Source of the DNA: Sindora glabra
Lineage: Eukaryota; Streptophyta; Magnoliopsida; Fabales; Fabaceae
Length of the DNA stretch: 64,000 nucleotides
Assembly (NCBI GenBank): GCA_020226215.1
Contig: CM035230.1
Span: 2,627,501-2,691,500, forward strand
Reading direction: 5' to 3'
This document shows, one piece after another, positions 33,287 through 46,771 of this stretch. Position numbers and translations under genes: made by a program. Under the pieces are notes generated by a model that saw only the letters and a list, made by a program, of their open reading frames with translations, ran no database searches and was not told the origin of the DNA. Every line of letters starts with the position of its first letter. Position 1 is the first letter of the stretch.

Positions 33287-36200
33287 TGTAATATCTCAAG
33301 TAAAATTTCAAGTTTTGTAATTTATATTACTTGTGGATAATTAAGTACCTATTTAATTAATATTTGATTTGTAATTATTTTTCCATATTAACAGACTTGA
33401 ATTATTGGAAATGATTCATGTGATAATATTTAAAATTTATTTATTCTTTTTATATGGCCATCATTAACTTAAGAATAGTTGAATTAATTTTTATAAAATT
33501 TTTTTTATATAAGTTAAAAATATTTTAATAATTGTGGTTAAAATTTTTATTTAATAAATTATTTTTGAGAATCATTAAGATTTGAAAATTTTAAGGTTTT
33601 AAATAAAATTAATTTTATAAAAATATGAGTATTAAGATTTTATTCATTAAAAATACTATTAAAGTATTTTTATTAAAAAATATAAAATTTAAAAAATATG
33701 AAGATATAATGATTCAAATGAATTTTAATTTAAATGAAGGATTAAAATTTTAAATGATAAAAGTGAGCTTACGATATAATAAAAATGAAAACTCTAAGTA
33801 CTATTCACCATTTTTCTCTCTCCTTTTGATTGAATTTTCGAACAACAGCTTGATTTTCCTTGGTATTTGCACCATTCCCTCATTGTCTGCATAGTTTCAA
33901 CCGCCCTCCTCTCCCCATTTTCTGCGGTTTTCTTTCTAGTATCTTCTTTTTCTCAAAAACAGAACCACCGCCTTTCATTTTAGTTCTGGCTCTCGATTTT
34001 TCTCTCTCTCACATTTTAATTTAAGTTGGTTCCCCTTTATTTCATGTAATTTTTCCCGAGCCTTCTCCCCATTTGTTTTTCAGCACTCTCTCACTTCATA
34101 CTGTCACCGTCTCTCTCTCCTTACTTTTTCCAGTTTCCTTCACCGGCATCTCCCCACCTTCATTCGGTCTCGCTCCCTCCCTTTGCCCAGTAGCGTGTTG
34201 CTGTTGATCCTCTTCAATGTGTGCTTCTGCTATTGCTGCTGGTCGTGGGCGGAGCCATGCGAGGGAGGACTAGCGGCTGAGTTTCTTTTAAATAGTAGCA
34301 CACGGTGTCGCACAAAGCCCAGAACCAATTACGGATTTTGGCTTCACGGTGAGACTGCAATAGTGCTGGCTCTGTTTAGGTTCCAGCTCCATTTCACTTT
34401 CCTCTCTTCCTCCGTCATAGAACCAACACTCTTCTTTCTGTTTCTTCGTCTCAGCCTTGATAGCTAACATTAACCGCTGGAAGAACATCAGCTAAAGTTG
34501 AATCCTCTTCCCTCCTTGCTCGTCTCACTTCGCTTGTGTCGCTGGCCAAAACAGCTGGGTACAACAATAGTTAGAGCTCGTGATCCAACCTGGTTTGCAA
34601 TATTGGAGGTACCGATTTTGGTTGTTACAAGAACCATATAATTAGATTGTTTTTTTTTAAAGGGATAATTCCATTTTTATAATGGCGTTAATGTGTTCCA
34701 TAATAATATAAGATCTATGATAGCTTTCTTCACAGAAATTTAAAGTTTACTCTATTAGATATTATAATCGATTAATTAATGTTGGATTATAAGGATTTTA
34801 TTTACAACTTGAACGATGAGTAGAAATATCGTCTAAAATGTTTTATGAAGTTAATAGTTTTAATGGTAACTGAATATCTTGGAAAATTTATTTTAAGGGC
34901 ATTTTGAATATAAGTTGCCACTTATGGAAAGTATAATTTTTATAATATAAAATCTTAAAATAATATGGGTAAAGAATTTTTGAAGTATTAAATTTCAATA
35001 TTTTAAGGAATTAAAGTTGATGTAGAAAATTTACATTTTACTATTTTATTTTAAATATTTGGTATAATATTTAGAGTTTGGATTAGAGCATTAAAGTATA
35101 TCAGTATTGTTAGATTCTAGTATCTTAACTATTTTATATTTTGAGTTAGGAAGCCATTATATATGAATATTTCCATTGTTTTGATGTTACAATGTTAGGT
35201 TTGAAAATAAAGAAGATAAGAATCTAGGATAATTAAGTAGGGTAATTGGATTGTTGGTTAATATTGAAAAGCATGAGGAACGAGTGATAGAAAATACTAC
35301 TACGAACTTGTAATATGTAAAAATATTATAATTTATTTTCATAAATGATGATAATAGGATAAAAATATAAAAGATGATTACAAATCCTTCAAAACCTCTA
35401 CGTAGATATGGACTATCAGGTGAATATATATCTCACCACTAATTTTATTTTAATATAAAATAATTTAGTTATATTCTTTTTATTAATAATATAAATTTAA
35501 TTCTTATTTATGAAATTAATTTTATGATATAAGAGTAATTAGTTATTGATGAATGATAATTGATCAGAGTGTACAATAAAAGTATGATTATGTCATTAGT
35601 AGTCATTGACTAATTAATTGTGAAATAATTACAATAATTGTGTTATGTGCTTTGATGGCCCATGATTATTGGCTAATTGTTTATATGGGCTTGTGTTAGA
35701 TTTGGTGATATGAATAGAGTGAAATTTTAACAAAATGATTACATTGTGAATTGAGTTTTATAAGGCATTGAAAATTGTGAATGTTGTGAAAATCAAGCAA
35801 AAGATTCCTAGCAGATAATTATAAAGGATATAGAATTAATGTGAGAGTCGGGTGGTAAATTCTCAGTGAATAGTTGAAAAGCATTGAAATGAGATAATGA
35901 CTCCATGTATGGCTACTATAATTATTACGTGATATTTTATAATATTAGGGTTTCTACTTGTGGTTGGATGTCCTCATTTGACATGATTGCAATGGTTTTA
36001 TGTAAATGAGATAAATTGTTTGTGTTTAGCCTTAATGGCCATTCATGATTGTGACATCTATCCGAAATAGGTAGTTTATAATATTGAGTTATATGCAAGA
36101 GAACTTTCGTTATGGGCATAGTTTCACGTGTTTTAGAAGTTTGGGAAAATATAGATTTGTTAATATCTTAATTTAATACATGTTTAACTTACAAATGTCT

Positions 36201-36680
36201 GGCTAAATGTTGGTAGATGTATGTTCATTGAGTTCACGTGGCTCACTTTATTTTAATTTAATATTTTCAAGTTAAGACTTGAGCTTGATGCATCTATGGA
36301 AAATCAAAGATCACTTGAAAAATTTGACAGTTAGGGATTGCTTTATAGTGTGATTAGAAATGATTTGATGATTGTGATGTTAAGGCTGATTATGATATGT
36401 TGAACTATTTATTATAGTAATATGTGTATGTTGAATTCTACTGTATCTGAAAATTAAATAGATTTTATATTATAAAGTATGTGGCCCTTGAGAAGTATTT
36501 AAAAATGAGGGAGATTTTATCCATTTTTTTATAAAATTTTGAATTAAAATTTTAAATTCCAAAATTTTAAATCCCCTTAAAATTTGAAAATTCCTACTAG
36601 ATTAGGAGTGAAAAATAGTTAAAGTTTGTGGAAATTGGTAATGGGATCTGCATCGATCACGATTAGAATAGGTTGTGACA
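33287..36680 (+). repeat. 3.4-kb gypsy-type 3' LTR (X2)
   Basis: Starts TGTAATATCTCAAG after a polypurine tract and ends AATAGGTTGTGACA. Its last 130 bp match the end of LTR X1 in reverse complement (GGTAATGGGATCTGCATCGATCACGATT). A CT-rich, relatively GC-rich part at 33815-34560 probably spans the transcribed leader. Open frames there (34183-34467 plus, 34288-34488 minus) overlap each other on opposite strands and show no domain. The sequence after 36680 (TTGAT...) is target DNA; the matching 5' flank was not found because the 5' LTR of this insertion cannot be identified. Confidence 0.65.
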
Positions 36681-36730
36681 TTGATATAATCATCGATATA
36701 TTTATTTATCGTCTCATATCACTTTTCTTT

Positions 36731-36985
36731 ATCATTTATTACTCTCACTACATCAAATGAAACATAATTTAAAAAAAATTACAAAACAATTCATATTTCA
36801 TTAATACCATTATTTAACTACAAAATTCATAAATTTAGGTAAATTATCCACTCACCTTATCATTTATTACTCTAACTATATCAAATGAAACATGATTTAA
36901 AAAAAATTACAAACAATTCATATTTCATTAATACCATCATATAACTACAAAATTCATAAATTTAGGTAAATTATCCACTCACCTT
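36731..36985 (+). repeat. Two-copy tandem duplication, 128 and 127 bp
   Basis: Bases 36731-36858 and 36859-36985 are nearly identical (ATCATTTATTACTCT...CCACTCACCTT). Differences are a handful of substitutions and one or two indels in the A-run/ACAA region. It is a recent local duplication outside the LTR. Confidence 0.92.
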
Positions 36986-37580
36986 ATATGAAAGAGGTTG
37001 CTAGAAAGTTAATTTGATAATCTTTCAATTCAAATCACATCAAAATGCATGGGTTTTACAATTAGGGTTTAGAATACACAATAAAATCAAGTAAAACTCA
37101 AATTTTTTTATCAATTAAGAGGAAATAGGATTGACTCTTTAAGCAAAAAATATTCTTACCTTGGTTGGATGAAAAATTTAAGAAAGGTTGAATTTTTCCT
37201 TGCCTGATTAAAGAATTGGTGGAGAGTTTGTGCAGAGAACGTTGAGAAAAGTCAAGAAATGGGGAAGGTGAGAGAGGGAGTAAGGCTTAGGGCCTAAAAT
37301 GGGGGAAATAAGGCCCCAAGGACATTTTTGAAAAAATTCTCCTAAACTTCTTCGATACTCATATGCTCATTCATATTAGTATATAAATTTATATTTTATG
37401 ATTTCAATAAAGTATGCTTATCAAAATTTCACTCAATTCATATTCTCATATTCTTATTTTTATTGACTCTATTTGATTTCAAATTTTATACGTAAGATTT
37501 CTAATGTAATTGAATTTACTTGTGGCCTTAGCTATTTTTTCTTACAAAATAATTTCTAATTTATTGGTAATTAAGGAGGA
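36986..37580. other. Unassigned AT-rich sequence
   Basis: No gene, RNA or ordered repeat recognised. It contains a purine-rich stretch (37195-37320, AGAGAGGGAG and GGGGGAAATAAGG). AATTAAGGAGGA at 37569-37580 immediately precedes TGTAACATTACG, a possible but weak polypurine tract/LTR start. Confidence 0.3.
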
Positions 37581-38187
37581 TGTAACATTACGATTTTCTT
37601 ATTATTATTTATTAGATTTTGACAAAAAACTTGGACATTTGGTTGGTGAGTTGACATGTCCAAGTGGCTTGGATTAATTAGAAAATAATTACCCAAAGAA
37701 CAAATAAAATTAAGCTACATTAAGAAGGCAAATAAGGTTTATTGCAAAATGGTCCTTTTTTTCTCTTTCTTGCATTTCTGCCCTTAAGTTTCGAGCCTTA
37801 GTTTGGGCCTTTATTTTTGAATTTTTCATACATATTTTGAGCCTAAAAAATAGTTTAAATAAGCCCAAAAGGATTCTAAATTAATTTATTTAATTTTTGA
37901 CACAAATTCTCATTTTTTGATTTACTCAAGTTTTGAAATTTTAATAAATTCTTACACAAATTTTTCCAAACTTATTGTAAGATTTTTAATTAGATTTTGA
38001 TATATTTTTATTCTTAATAAAATTTTATAAAAAGTTTATATTGGCTAGTACTTGAATTATCTTTATTTTTTTTATCAAATTTCACCTGATTTTCCTAATT
38101 TGAGTATTTTTTAATAAAATACCTATTTGAAATTTTTACTCAACTTAAAGTATTTCCTAAAGAAGGCCCCTAAGGGATATTAATATA
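37581..38187. repeat. Degenerate LTR-like sequence related to copies A and A'
   Basis: It shares the style and order of phrases with 200-690 and 1300-1730: GCCTTAGTTTGGGCC, GAGCCTAAA, AAGCCCAAAAGGATT.., TTTTATAAAAAG, TTGGCTAGTACTTGAATT, TTTCACCTGATTTTCCTAATTTGAGT. Alignment is loose and the termini are not clear, so orientation is uncertain. Confidence 0.35.
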
Positions 38188-39250
38188 TTTTAAGATAAAT
38201 ATTAAATATAATTTATTAGTATAATGAAATTTTTTTATAATTATTTAAAAGAGAATAGAAAATTAAATAATTGTAATATATTAAATTTTAAAAAAAGTAA
38301 ATTAGTTTAATAAAATATAAAAATGTTAGACATTCCATTAAATGCTTTTTGATATGAATTTTTTTAAGATTTTTTAATGGTGAGATTTTTTTAATTTTAA
38401 GAGAAAAAAATTGAAAGTAGAAGAGTTTTAGAAGAAGATATAAAATATAGATAGATATAAATATAATTAAAGGAAGATATAGGTAGATATAGATATAAAA
38501 TATTGATCTTTTATGGAAAAAATAAAGTGATATATCATTGATTCCCTTCCCATTTCAATTCCTATCTTTATCTTTTTAAAATTTTTAAAATAAATATTAA
38601 AATTAATTTAAAAAATTATAAATTTTTTAAGATAAATATTAAATATAGTTTAATAGTAAAATACAAAATTATTTTATTTATTTAAGAGAGGTAAAAAATT
38701 AAATAATTATAATATATTAATTTTAGAAATAAAGTCAATTAGTCTAATAGAAAATGAAAATAACATACTTTCTATTGGATGCTCTTTAACTTAAATTTTT
38801 TTAAGACTACTTTTGGAATAAAATTTTCAAATAGGAGAGTTTTAAAAATAGATAATATACATAGATTTCAATTCATATCTTCTTTTTTTTTTTAAAGATT
38901 TTTATGATAATTATTATAATTAATTCAAAAATAATTATAAAATTTTTAAGATAAATATTAAATATAGTTTATTTGTACAATGCTAAATTTTTTTACTTAT
39001 TTCAAGGAGGATAAAAAATTAAATAATTGTAATATATCAAATTTAGAAAAAAATGTAAATTAATCTAATAAAATATGAAAATGACATTGTACTAAATGCT
39101 TTATAACATAAATTTTTTGAAGTTGTTTTAGGAAGGAAATTTTTTGTTTTAGAAGAGAAATTTGTAAGTGAAAAAGTTTTAAATGAAGATATAGATATAT
39201 TAGTGTCATTGCAACCTAATGAAGGATTTTTATAGGATAAGAAATAATCA
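38188..39250. repeat. Three-unit AT-rich tandem array
   Basis: Three diverged units each start with AAGATAAATATTAAATATA at 38191, 38629 and 38948, and contain AAAATTAAATAATTGTAATATAT, AATTAGTCTAATA, ATAAATTTTTTTAAG and AGGAGAGTTTTA-type phrases in the same order. The spacings are about 438 and 319 bp, so the first unit carries extra sequence (38400-38600). Nearly pure A/T; no coding potential. Confidence 0.75.
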
Positions 39251-39760
39251 AGCAATGTAACTCCCTTACTTATCAACGCCTTATTCCTTATTTACTAGAT
39301 GATTATACGTACTCATTCGCCATCTACCTCAAGCTAATACGGAATATCTCAAATTTCTGTACTTTATACACATGAGCAAAAGTCATATAACTATACAAAA
39401 AGAGTTCAATTTACAAAATATACATCCATCATATACAATATCACCAACTATACAATTATTTACAACTTCAAACATCATTGCCCTTTATCATGAGAGCCTT
39501 TGGAAGCATCACCTGGAATGGTTAGTCACAAAATAGAAAACATAAGAAACAGAGTTTCCCAATAGCTAGCCATCACTGTAAAAATATATTGAACCATTCC
39601 AGATCCTTAAGCAAGTAAAACATACATTTCAAAAACAATTAATCATTTCTCATCTCTTTATCATCTCATTCCATACCATTGTAAGAAATATGCACTGCAC
39701 ACAGCAATCATCAAGCCCATTCAAGGACTTATCTCAATCAATATCTAGATGGCCATCACA

Positions 39761-39972
39761 GATAATCGTACCTAGGCCTTATATATAGCATCATGCTGTC
39801 TTCCCGGGGATAACTCGGGCCATAGGCCTTACTCACACAGTATCACACTGTCTTCCCAAGGTACTCTAAAGGCCATAGGTACCGCACACAGCAATTTTCA
39901 TTACCATCCCGGGGATAACTCGGGCCATAGGCCTTACTCACACAGTATTACTATCTTCCCGGGATGCGCACA
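39761..39972 (-). repeat. GC-rich tandem block of T copy C
   Basis: About three units with the ACTGTCTTCCC / CCATAGGCC phrases (plus-strand view), one unit fewer than copies A and B. CCCGGGGATAACTCGGGCCA occurs twice. Confidence 0.75.
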
Positions 39973-40362
39973 CAGCTATCTCATACACATTCCATACAAT
40001 GGCATAATATACAGAAAATCATGTGAATAGAAACAGAGCTTAAGGATAGAGCTAGCTACCTTTTACAAGCTTCCAATGTGATGTTCCCTTTGCTCTCACT
40101 TAAAAACTTCTTTACACTTCCTCTTGCCTTTCCAAGTTAGCAATCCTCAGTCTATACAAATACATATCATAGTTTCTTATTAGAACATCATCACTTTCCC
40201 TAATCCTCATGTATTCTTTACTTTCCCCACTTAATTAAATGCATACTTAGATGCTCTATACTTTGCTTCCAAGCCTTGAAATGACACATATGAACATTAG
40301 AAAAGGATCCAGGGGTAAAGCCATGCAAAACATGAAGAATTAAAGCCAAAAAGTTCACTTAA

Positions 40363-40605
40363 CAAAGAACACGGGGGTCCCATACCCCGTGTTCAGGGCC
40401 GTGTTCCTTACTAGATCACTTCGAGGCTTCACTGGGTTACTCGACAAAGAACACGGGGGTGAACACGGGCCGTGTTCTACCTCGTGTACCTTACTGCCCT
40501 TCAGTCCTGAAGTAAACACGGGGAGTGTTGCACCCCGTGTAGCACACTGATCAGCTTCGACGAAGAACACGGGGTACAACACGAGCCGTGTTCTACCTCG
40601 TGTAC
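40363..40605 (-). repeat. GC-rich palindromic block of T copy C
   Basis: Four inverted-repeat units with ACACGGGG/CCCCGTGT cores in the same order as copy A. Several C-to-T changes convert CCCCGTGT to CCTCGTGT and CGGGCCG to CGAGCCG, consistent with decay of methylated cytosines. Confidence 0.8.
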
Positions 40606-41700
40606 ATCACTGATCCTCCGAAAACATATTAAACAGCTAAAACTCCTTCCTTCCTCCTTTTTCATATTCAAAGTCTTGGCTTCTCAAAAGGAAAAATGCA
40701 CACAAACACTTTCACAAATCAAAGTTTCATCTTTCATAGGCTTTAAGCTTCATAGAAATTATTCTAACTTCATCATTTTAGCTAAGTTCCAAACATATCA
40801 TGCCAACTCTACACATGCACCATTATACCTTTAAAACCCAAGTGTGTACATCATGGTTTCTTGCTATTTTTACACCAATCCAAAGCCATAGCTTAACATA
40901 ACAACATCTAAAACACTATTAAACATATTCAAATCATCCTAAACTCCATGATCAACTACCTTTGACCACTCCAACATCAAAATCTCAAGAAACTAACAAG
41001 AGCACAATAAAGAGCTTTTAGAGGAGAACAATTTTACCTCTTGCTACAACTTGAAAATCCTCACTTAGAGCTCACCAAACTTGATCAAACTTGAGCTTCT
41101 CTTCAATCTAAACACACCAATGGATAGAGCTTGATGAGAAGAGCAACTTTCCCTTCTACCCTCAAGCCTAAATCTCACTATTTTTGGGTGAAAAACTCAA
41201 AAGAAACTTTCTCTCTCTCTCCTGCACGTTTTTGAAGCTTTCATGGAGGTGCTGCAGCTTTTGGAGAAAATGGAGAAGAAAGAAGACTTTTCATAAAGCT
41301 TCTAGGGGTATTCTTGCCATTTTTGACAATTCCAAGGGTAATTTAGTCCTTTTTCACCAAAAGTAAGGCTATTCTTGCCATTTTTTCAAATAAGGACACT
41401 TGTCCACTTTTTTCTAGTAATGACACTTGTCATGTGTTTATTGGCCACACTAAAAAAAATCACATATCACACCCAAAATTCTTGGTTATTCATATTAGAT
41501 CCCAATTTCTTAGTTATTTCACTTTAACCACACCCGATTTTACACTTTTGCAATTTAGTCCATAGGGTCTCTGTCTGTTTAAAATTCCTTTCAACTTAAG
41601 ATTCACCCACTAAGTTAACTCAATCATGCTCTTCGTTTTTACAGCCTCAGAATTTAGAAATTCAAATAATAGAATTAAAAATTCGGGACATTACAAGCAA

Positions 41701-44700
41701 CAAATCAAGAAATTGGAAAAATGAAGAATTAAAAAAATAAATAGCATTAGAACTATCTTAAAACCCTTTAGCTTCAAAGTGTAAGCCTAAAGATAGAGAA
41801 ATGGATGGTGAAGTCGACATTGAAACTTTGCTCTTAAAATAGTAGTCACCTAATAATTATTAAAATAACTATTGCATAATCATCAATCTGGAAGCATAGG
41901 TTTGTAAAAGATACTAAAACCATTAGACAAACTTTTATAAAATGACAAAAAAAATTTTAAAGAATAAACATAGAAATGAATAAGAGAAAAAAATGTAATT
42001 TTAATAGAAAATACAAACAATAAATTTTTTTCTTGAATTCTTATTCTGTTTTAATTGAAAGGTTGAAAAATTAAGCTTTTGTTTAGTGAAATTGATGTAT
42101 CAGTGTTAATTACACTAAAAGGTAGTCATAAAGTTGAAATGCAAATGAAAAATCTCATGGAAAAAATTTTATTTAGAAATAATTTCTTTAAAATCCCTAA
42201 AATCCTCTAAAATACACTATTTTAAGAATAGAGTGCAAGGTAAAAAATGGAACCAAAAAGCAAATATTGGTTAAAAAAAATTTCTACCAACAATTGATGT
42301 GTAGTAACAACAAAAAAATAAAAACAATTCTAGCAAAAAAAAGGCATAGTGTTTGTAGGATAGTAATATTGATTACTTTCAAGAAGAATTCTATTATGTT
42401 TTAAAGGTTTCAAAATTCATAGTGATGTATAAATTTTAAAAATTATCTTATTGAAATTATTTGATCATATTCATTAAAAAATGAATAATTATGACTAAAT
42501 AATTTCAATTTAATTGTTTCAAAATTTGCTACATTACCCTGAATTTTAAAAATCTAGAGGTATCATGGTAAACATCTAGTTTAGAAAACAACTAATATCA
42601 TTAAAGAATTGAACTTAAAAATAAATTTAAAAATATGAATTTATTAAAAAAATTATTTATCATCATTAAATAGTTAAATATTCATATACTATACAATTTC
42701 TAGTGTTTTCTAATTTTTCTTTAGGTTACATTACATTCAATACAATAGCCTAATTACACCCACTAGTGTTTGTAGTTGCGATCCTATAATTGCTATAAAC
42801 AAGTCCTATACTTTTTTGAATAGGCAATTTTGATAATGCACTAAAATCAATAGAATAAGCATTGATTTTTATGTGTTTGTTCCAATTTTAGCTTAATTTT
42901 TCCTCAAGATATGGATTTTAAAACAAGCATAATAAAAATTATAGTTTTAATGGTTTTAGTTTAGTGCTTAATTGCAATTTTTGAACACACTTCTTATTGG
43001 TGAATCATAGAAAGTACCAAACTAGGAATTAAGAACATTTTTTAGCAAAGTGGGGACACATTAACTCTTTGCTCCATCCTTATAACATATCAATGACTAA
43101 CTACCAAGAAAATTGATGCCCCTATTAATGCAGTACCTTACAGTAAAAAAAAAAACTAAAAAGTTAACATAATAGTTTCAAAAAGTGTAAAAAAAGAGAA
43201 AATTTTAGATTTAAGTATTCCAAATGCATTCATACTACTAAATGTCACTATACGATTTCAAATTTTTAAATTTAAATAGTTCAAATCCAAATCAAGGCGT
43301 ACATTAGAGAATTAAAATGTAGAGAAAAAAAGAGTTACCTATCTATGGAAAAGAAATTACTAGAGGATGATGGAGTTGCAGGAAGGTAGATTGTGGCTTG
43401 CAGTGCAATATGCATTGAACACCAAACATTGAATGGAAAGTGCAGTGGATGAGTGATGCATATGTAGGAGTAGGTTGTAGTAGTGTTGTTCAAGGTGAAA
43501 GAGTTGCAACCCGAAGGTGACAAGGTGACAAGTTAAGTTATTGGGTTGAGAGCATTAACATTTCTTATCTAGGGAAAATAAGGAAGAATATTATATCAAT
43601 CAATCAACCAATATTATATTAATCAATCAAGCATCGGTTGGTATAATAATAGAATAATTCTATAGTACCATAAAAGAAAAGCTAATCTGAAACTTACATT
43701 TGAGCTATTAATTTACATTCACTTGTTACTTCTTTTATCCTTTTATATACAAAGGGCATATTAGATGTAGAAAGCTAGTTTTGCTGGGGGCAAATTTTCA
43801 TATTTGATGACTTCAATATTTGAATGGAGAAATCTAAGATGCACCATTGATAAAGTGGTGCATTCGTGCACTAAAAGATTTAAGGCTACGATTTGTTATT
43901 ACCTTTAAGTGGGATGTCAAGATAAAATTAAGCATGAAGGAAGGAAGGAAATTTAGCAAATGACCTAGCAAAATACTTAATTTATAATTCAACCTTGGGC
44001 TAAATAAGTTCCTAGCCTAACCTAGATCAAAAGATTAATAAGCAATTTAGGGTTTTGGAAATTGGTAATGCTATAAAAGAGGAAGACAACAAAGGAATTA
44101 AGTGGGAGAGCCAAGTAATGACTGGTGGAAGGAAGTTGACATTTGGAAAGCTAGCGAACAAAAGTTTATTATCTATTGCAATCAATTTTTTAAAATTCAA
44201 AATCAGGGCAACTCTATCATGGGTTGTTCAGATCTTAGCAAATCCAAAAGGGAAATCTTGATTTCCCTGCTATTAACTCTTCTACCAATGAAGTGGTGAA
44301 GATTCATGATGTTGATTGAGGAAGAAAAAGAAGAAGAGAAGGGACATGTTTATAACCACTGAGGCTAGTGAAAGGTTCTTCAAGTGATGTTTTACATTCA
44401 AGGGTAGTGAAGACCACATGGAGTCAAAAGTTAGAGAGAAGTAATGATGTTGATGTCATGATGATGTTAGGAGAGGTCAATAAATCGAATTCCAAAAGAA
44501 AGAAGTTGAAAACTGGGAAGATTGATAAAAGTGAAAGGAAGAAAAGTCCTTTCCTAGCAATAAGGTTAGAACATCTCCAAGATTGGTAAAGCATGGATCA
44601 AATTAGCTACATAGCTTATAGTTATTTTGGTTGTCAGTTATCTAAGTTGAGCATGTTTTTATAAGTTTTTTGGTACAAGGATTTATGTTAGAAGTTTTCT

Positions 44701-46766
44701 TCTTACTTTTGTATTTGTATTTTGTAAAATATGCTCCTCTTTGTCTCTGTGAAAAGAGATATGATTATATAGAATTTTGATATCATTTTGTTTTATTTGT
44801 TATTTTTGGATGTATAATTGTTCATGGTTGAAAAATTGCTCAATTTGTTTGTGCTATTTATTTCCTATCAATTAACTTTGTGATTTGATTGTGTAATGAA
44901 TAGATGGAAGTATATTGACTTTTATCTTTTTTCTTAAAGATCATTAGTTTTGGTTAAAAATTTAAAAGCATATGTTATATAGTTGCATTTGATTATTTAT
45001 GAAACTATCCACCTAAGATGTAATTTGAGATAGTAGTAGCAACTTTAATCAAATGTTGAAGTGTAGCAAATAAATGAGATCAACAACTAAACTTCCATCT
45101 CAAGAACAAATGAAACATACTATTATAGCTACAAGACATGAAAGTAGATGATAATGTTACTTCACAGGAAAATTGGATGTTATCCGACCTAGGGTTTCTC
45201 TTCACATATGTTATTTTTAAAGATTGATGAGGTCAATATGAAAAGATACAAACTTTCCTATAGCAAGTTTGGAAATTGGATAATAGATTATATGAAGCAA
45301 AATCATCAATTGATTTCATGGTGTAGTGTTATACCAATATTATGGTGGTGTATCTTAAACATTTCTTATTTGAAATGTTGAACATTTTTAGGAGTGGTAT
45401 TGTATTGAGTTATCTATACAAGCTAGAAATTTAGATCAATTCCATCTCTTTGAAACATCTTTTGTTCTTTATATTAGATTAGATATTTCTAAGAATACCA
45501 TTTATGGATTTAGCTTCCTTATTTGTATTTGTGTGATCTAAGTTAGGACCAAGTAATGTATTTAATTTGTTAATATTGTTTATTAGCCAACTTTTTTGTT
45601 GAGCATTTGTTTTAGTATTTTTTTCCTTTATTTAATCCATTTTCGCAATATTTTTCCTTGTAAAGATAGAATTTGGAGTGGGATTTGAAAATAATAGAAA
45701 GGAGGGATGTATGATTGGAGTTCACAAAACTTAAGTTTTAGTTTTGCAATGCTAGATTTTTTGTTCTATTATTGGTGTGCAATTGCCCATAAATGGCTTC
45801 ATATATAGCTTCTATGAAGTTTTAGCAATTAGTGAAATCATAAGATATCTAGCATTTATACAGTAAAGCATAGTGTGTTGTTATAAGAACTTTTTTAATT
45901 CTTAATGATTCTTTCAATTTACATTATTTTGTTCTTTTATATATATTCTCAACATATGCATAATTCTATTTCTTCAAATTTCTTTCACTTATATTCCTTA
46001 ACTTATCTAGTTAATTGATTTATCCATCCTATTTGATTTATAATTCCTATGTGTACTCCTATGTTGATTGGCAGCTTGATTGTGAAAATGATAAGAGTTA
46101 TAACTAGTGAAGATGTATTTTAAAACTTTACATGCACATAGATGTAAAGAAAATTAATGGCTTTTGCTTATATACAACTAATAAACAAGCTAGTCATTTG
46201 GCTTAAGACCTAATTTATAGCCCTCCCACCTTTCATTCTTGTTTCTTCTCTTAAATGGAGAGTATTAGAATAACTAGTATTTTTACTTCCTGCATTGAAA
46301 TTAGTGCTTTTGAACTTGATAAAGTATTGAATAAGCAAAAGTTTAGTAGAGCAACAATATCTAAAAGTGAGAAAATTTTGGCATGGTATAATTATTTTTT
46401 ATTTGACATAGAAAGTATGTCTTTTTTGGTTACATAGAAAGGTATGTTTGATAGTATTGGATTAGGATTCAATTATGTTTTATGTTTATCACCATATTTG
46501 TTAAATGGATTACAAAGTTAAAGCACCCATATTCTAGTTGTGGCATTATTTTACATGTTCATGGTGAAGGATATGAGTGGTTCGCCACCTCAAGTACTAT
46601 GTAAACATTACAATTTTGTGCCTAAAAGTCTAAAACTTTTAACTATTACGAGGGCAATGATATGGTTAATTAATATATATTAATCCATTGGCTACTCTCA
46701 TTTTTGTGTCTTGTGCCTTTTAGGAGCTTATCTATTGGTTGGTTATCAACCTTTTACCATGAGATT
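41701..46766. other. AT-rich spacer without recognisable genes
   Basis: About 5 kb in which I find no domain, RNA gene, terminal repeat or target duplication. A few short frames exist: 43335-43523 minus, 44055-44261, 44102-44299 and 44368-44589 plus, 46255-46437 plus. The 44040-44590 cluster is the least AT-rich part and is lysine/serine-rich when translated, but it changes frame and matches nothing I recognise. It could be a relic of a gene or retroelement. Treat as unknown. Confidence 0.4.
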
Positions 46767-46771
46767 CCTAG
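46767..46771. other. Left target-site duplication CCTAG
   Basis: CCTAG immediately before the 5' LTR is repeated at 56031-56035 immediately after the 3' LTR, the 5-bp duplication expected for LTR-element integration. Confidence 0.95.

Larger units (their letters stand above)
39256..41695 (-). mobile_element. Solo LTR, family T copy C, with AGCAA duplication
   Basis: 2440-bp solo LTR on the minus strand, TGTAATGTCCCGAAT...AAGTAAGGGAGTTACA. Perfect 5-bp duplication AGCAA at 39251-39255 and 41696-41700. It carries a shortened tandem GC block (39761-39972) and a palindromic GC block (40363-40605). By eye it is closest to copies A and B. The 75-codon frame at 40355-40582 corresponds to the palindromic block and is the same artefact seen in the other copies. 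Confidence 0.9.

Noticed and set aside
34183..34488. Overlapping open frames on both strands in the CT-rich part of the 33287-36680 LTR
   Set aside because: They overlap on opposite strands, start inside an LTR leader and show no domain. The better composition is explained by the transcribed leader of the LTR.
37569..37595. Second polypurine tract and LTR start (AATTAAGGAGGA then TGTAACATTACG)
   Set aside because: Downstream sequence aligns loosely with LTR pieces A/A' in an orientation that does not agree with this start, and no end or duplication was found.
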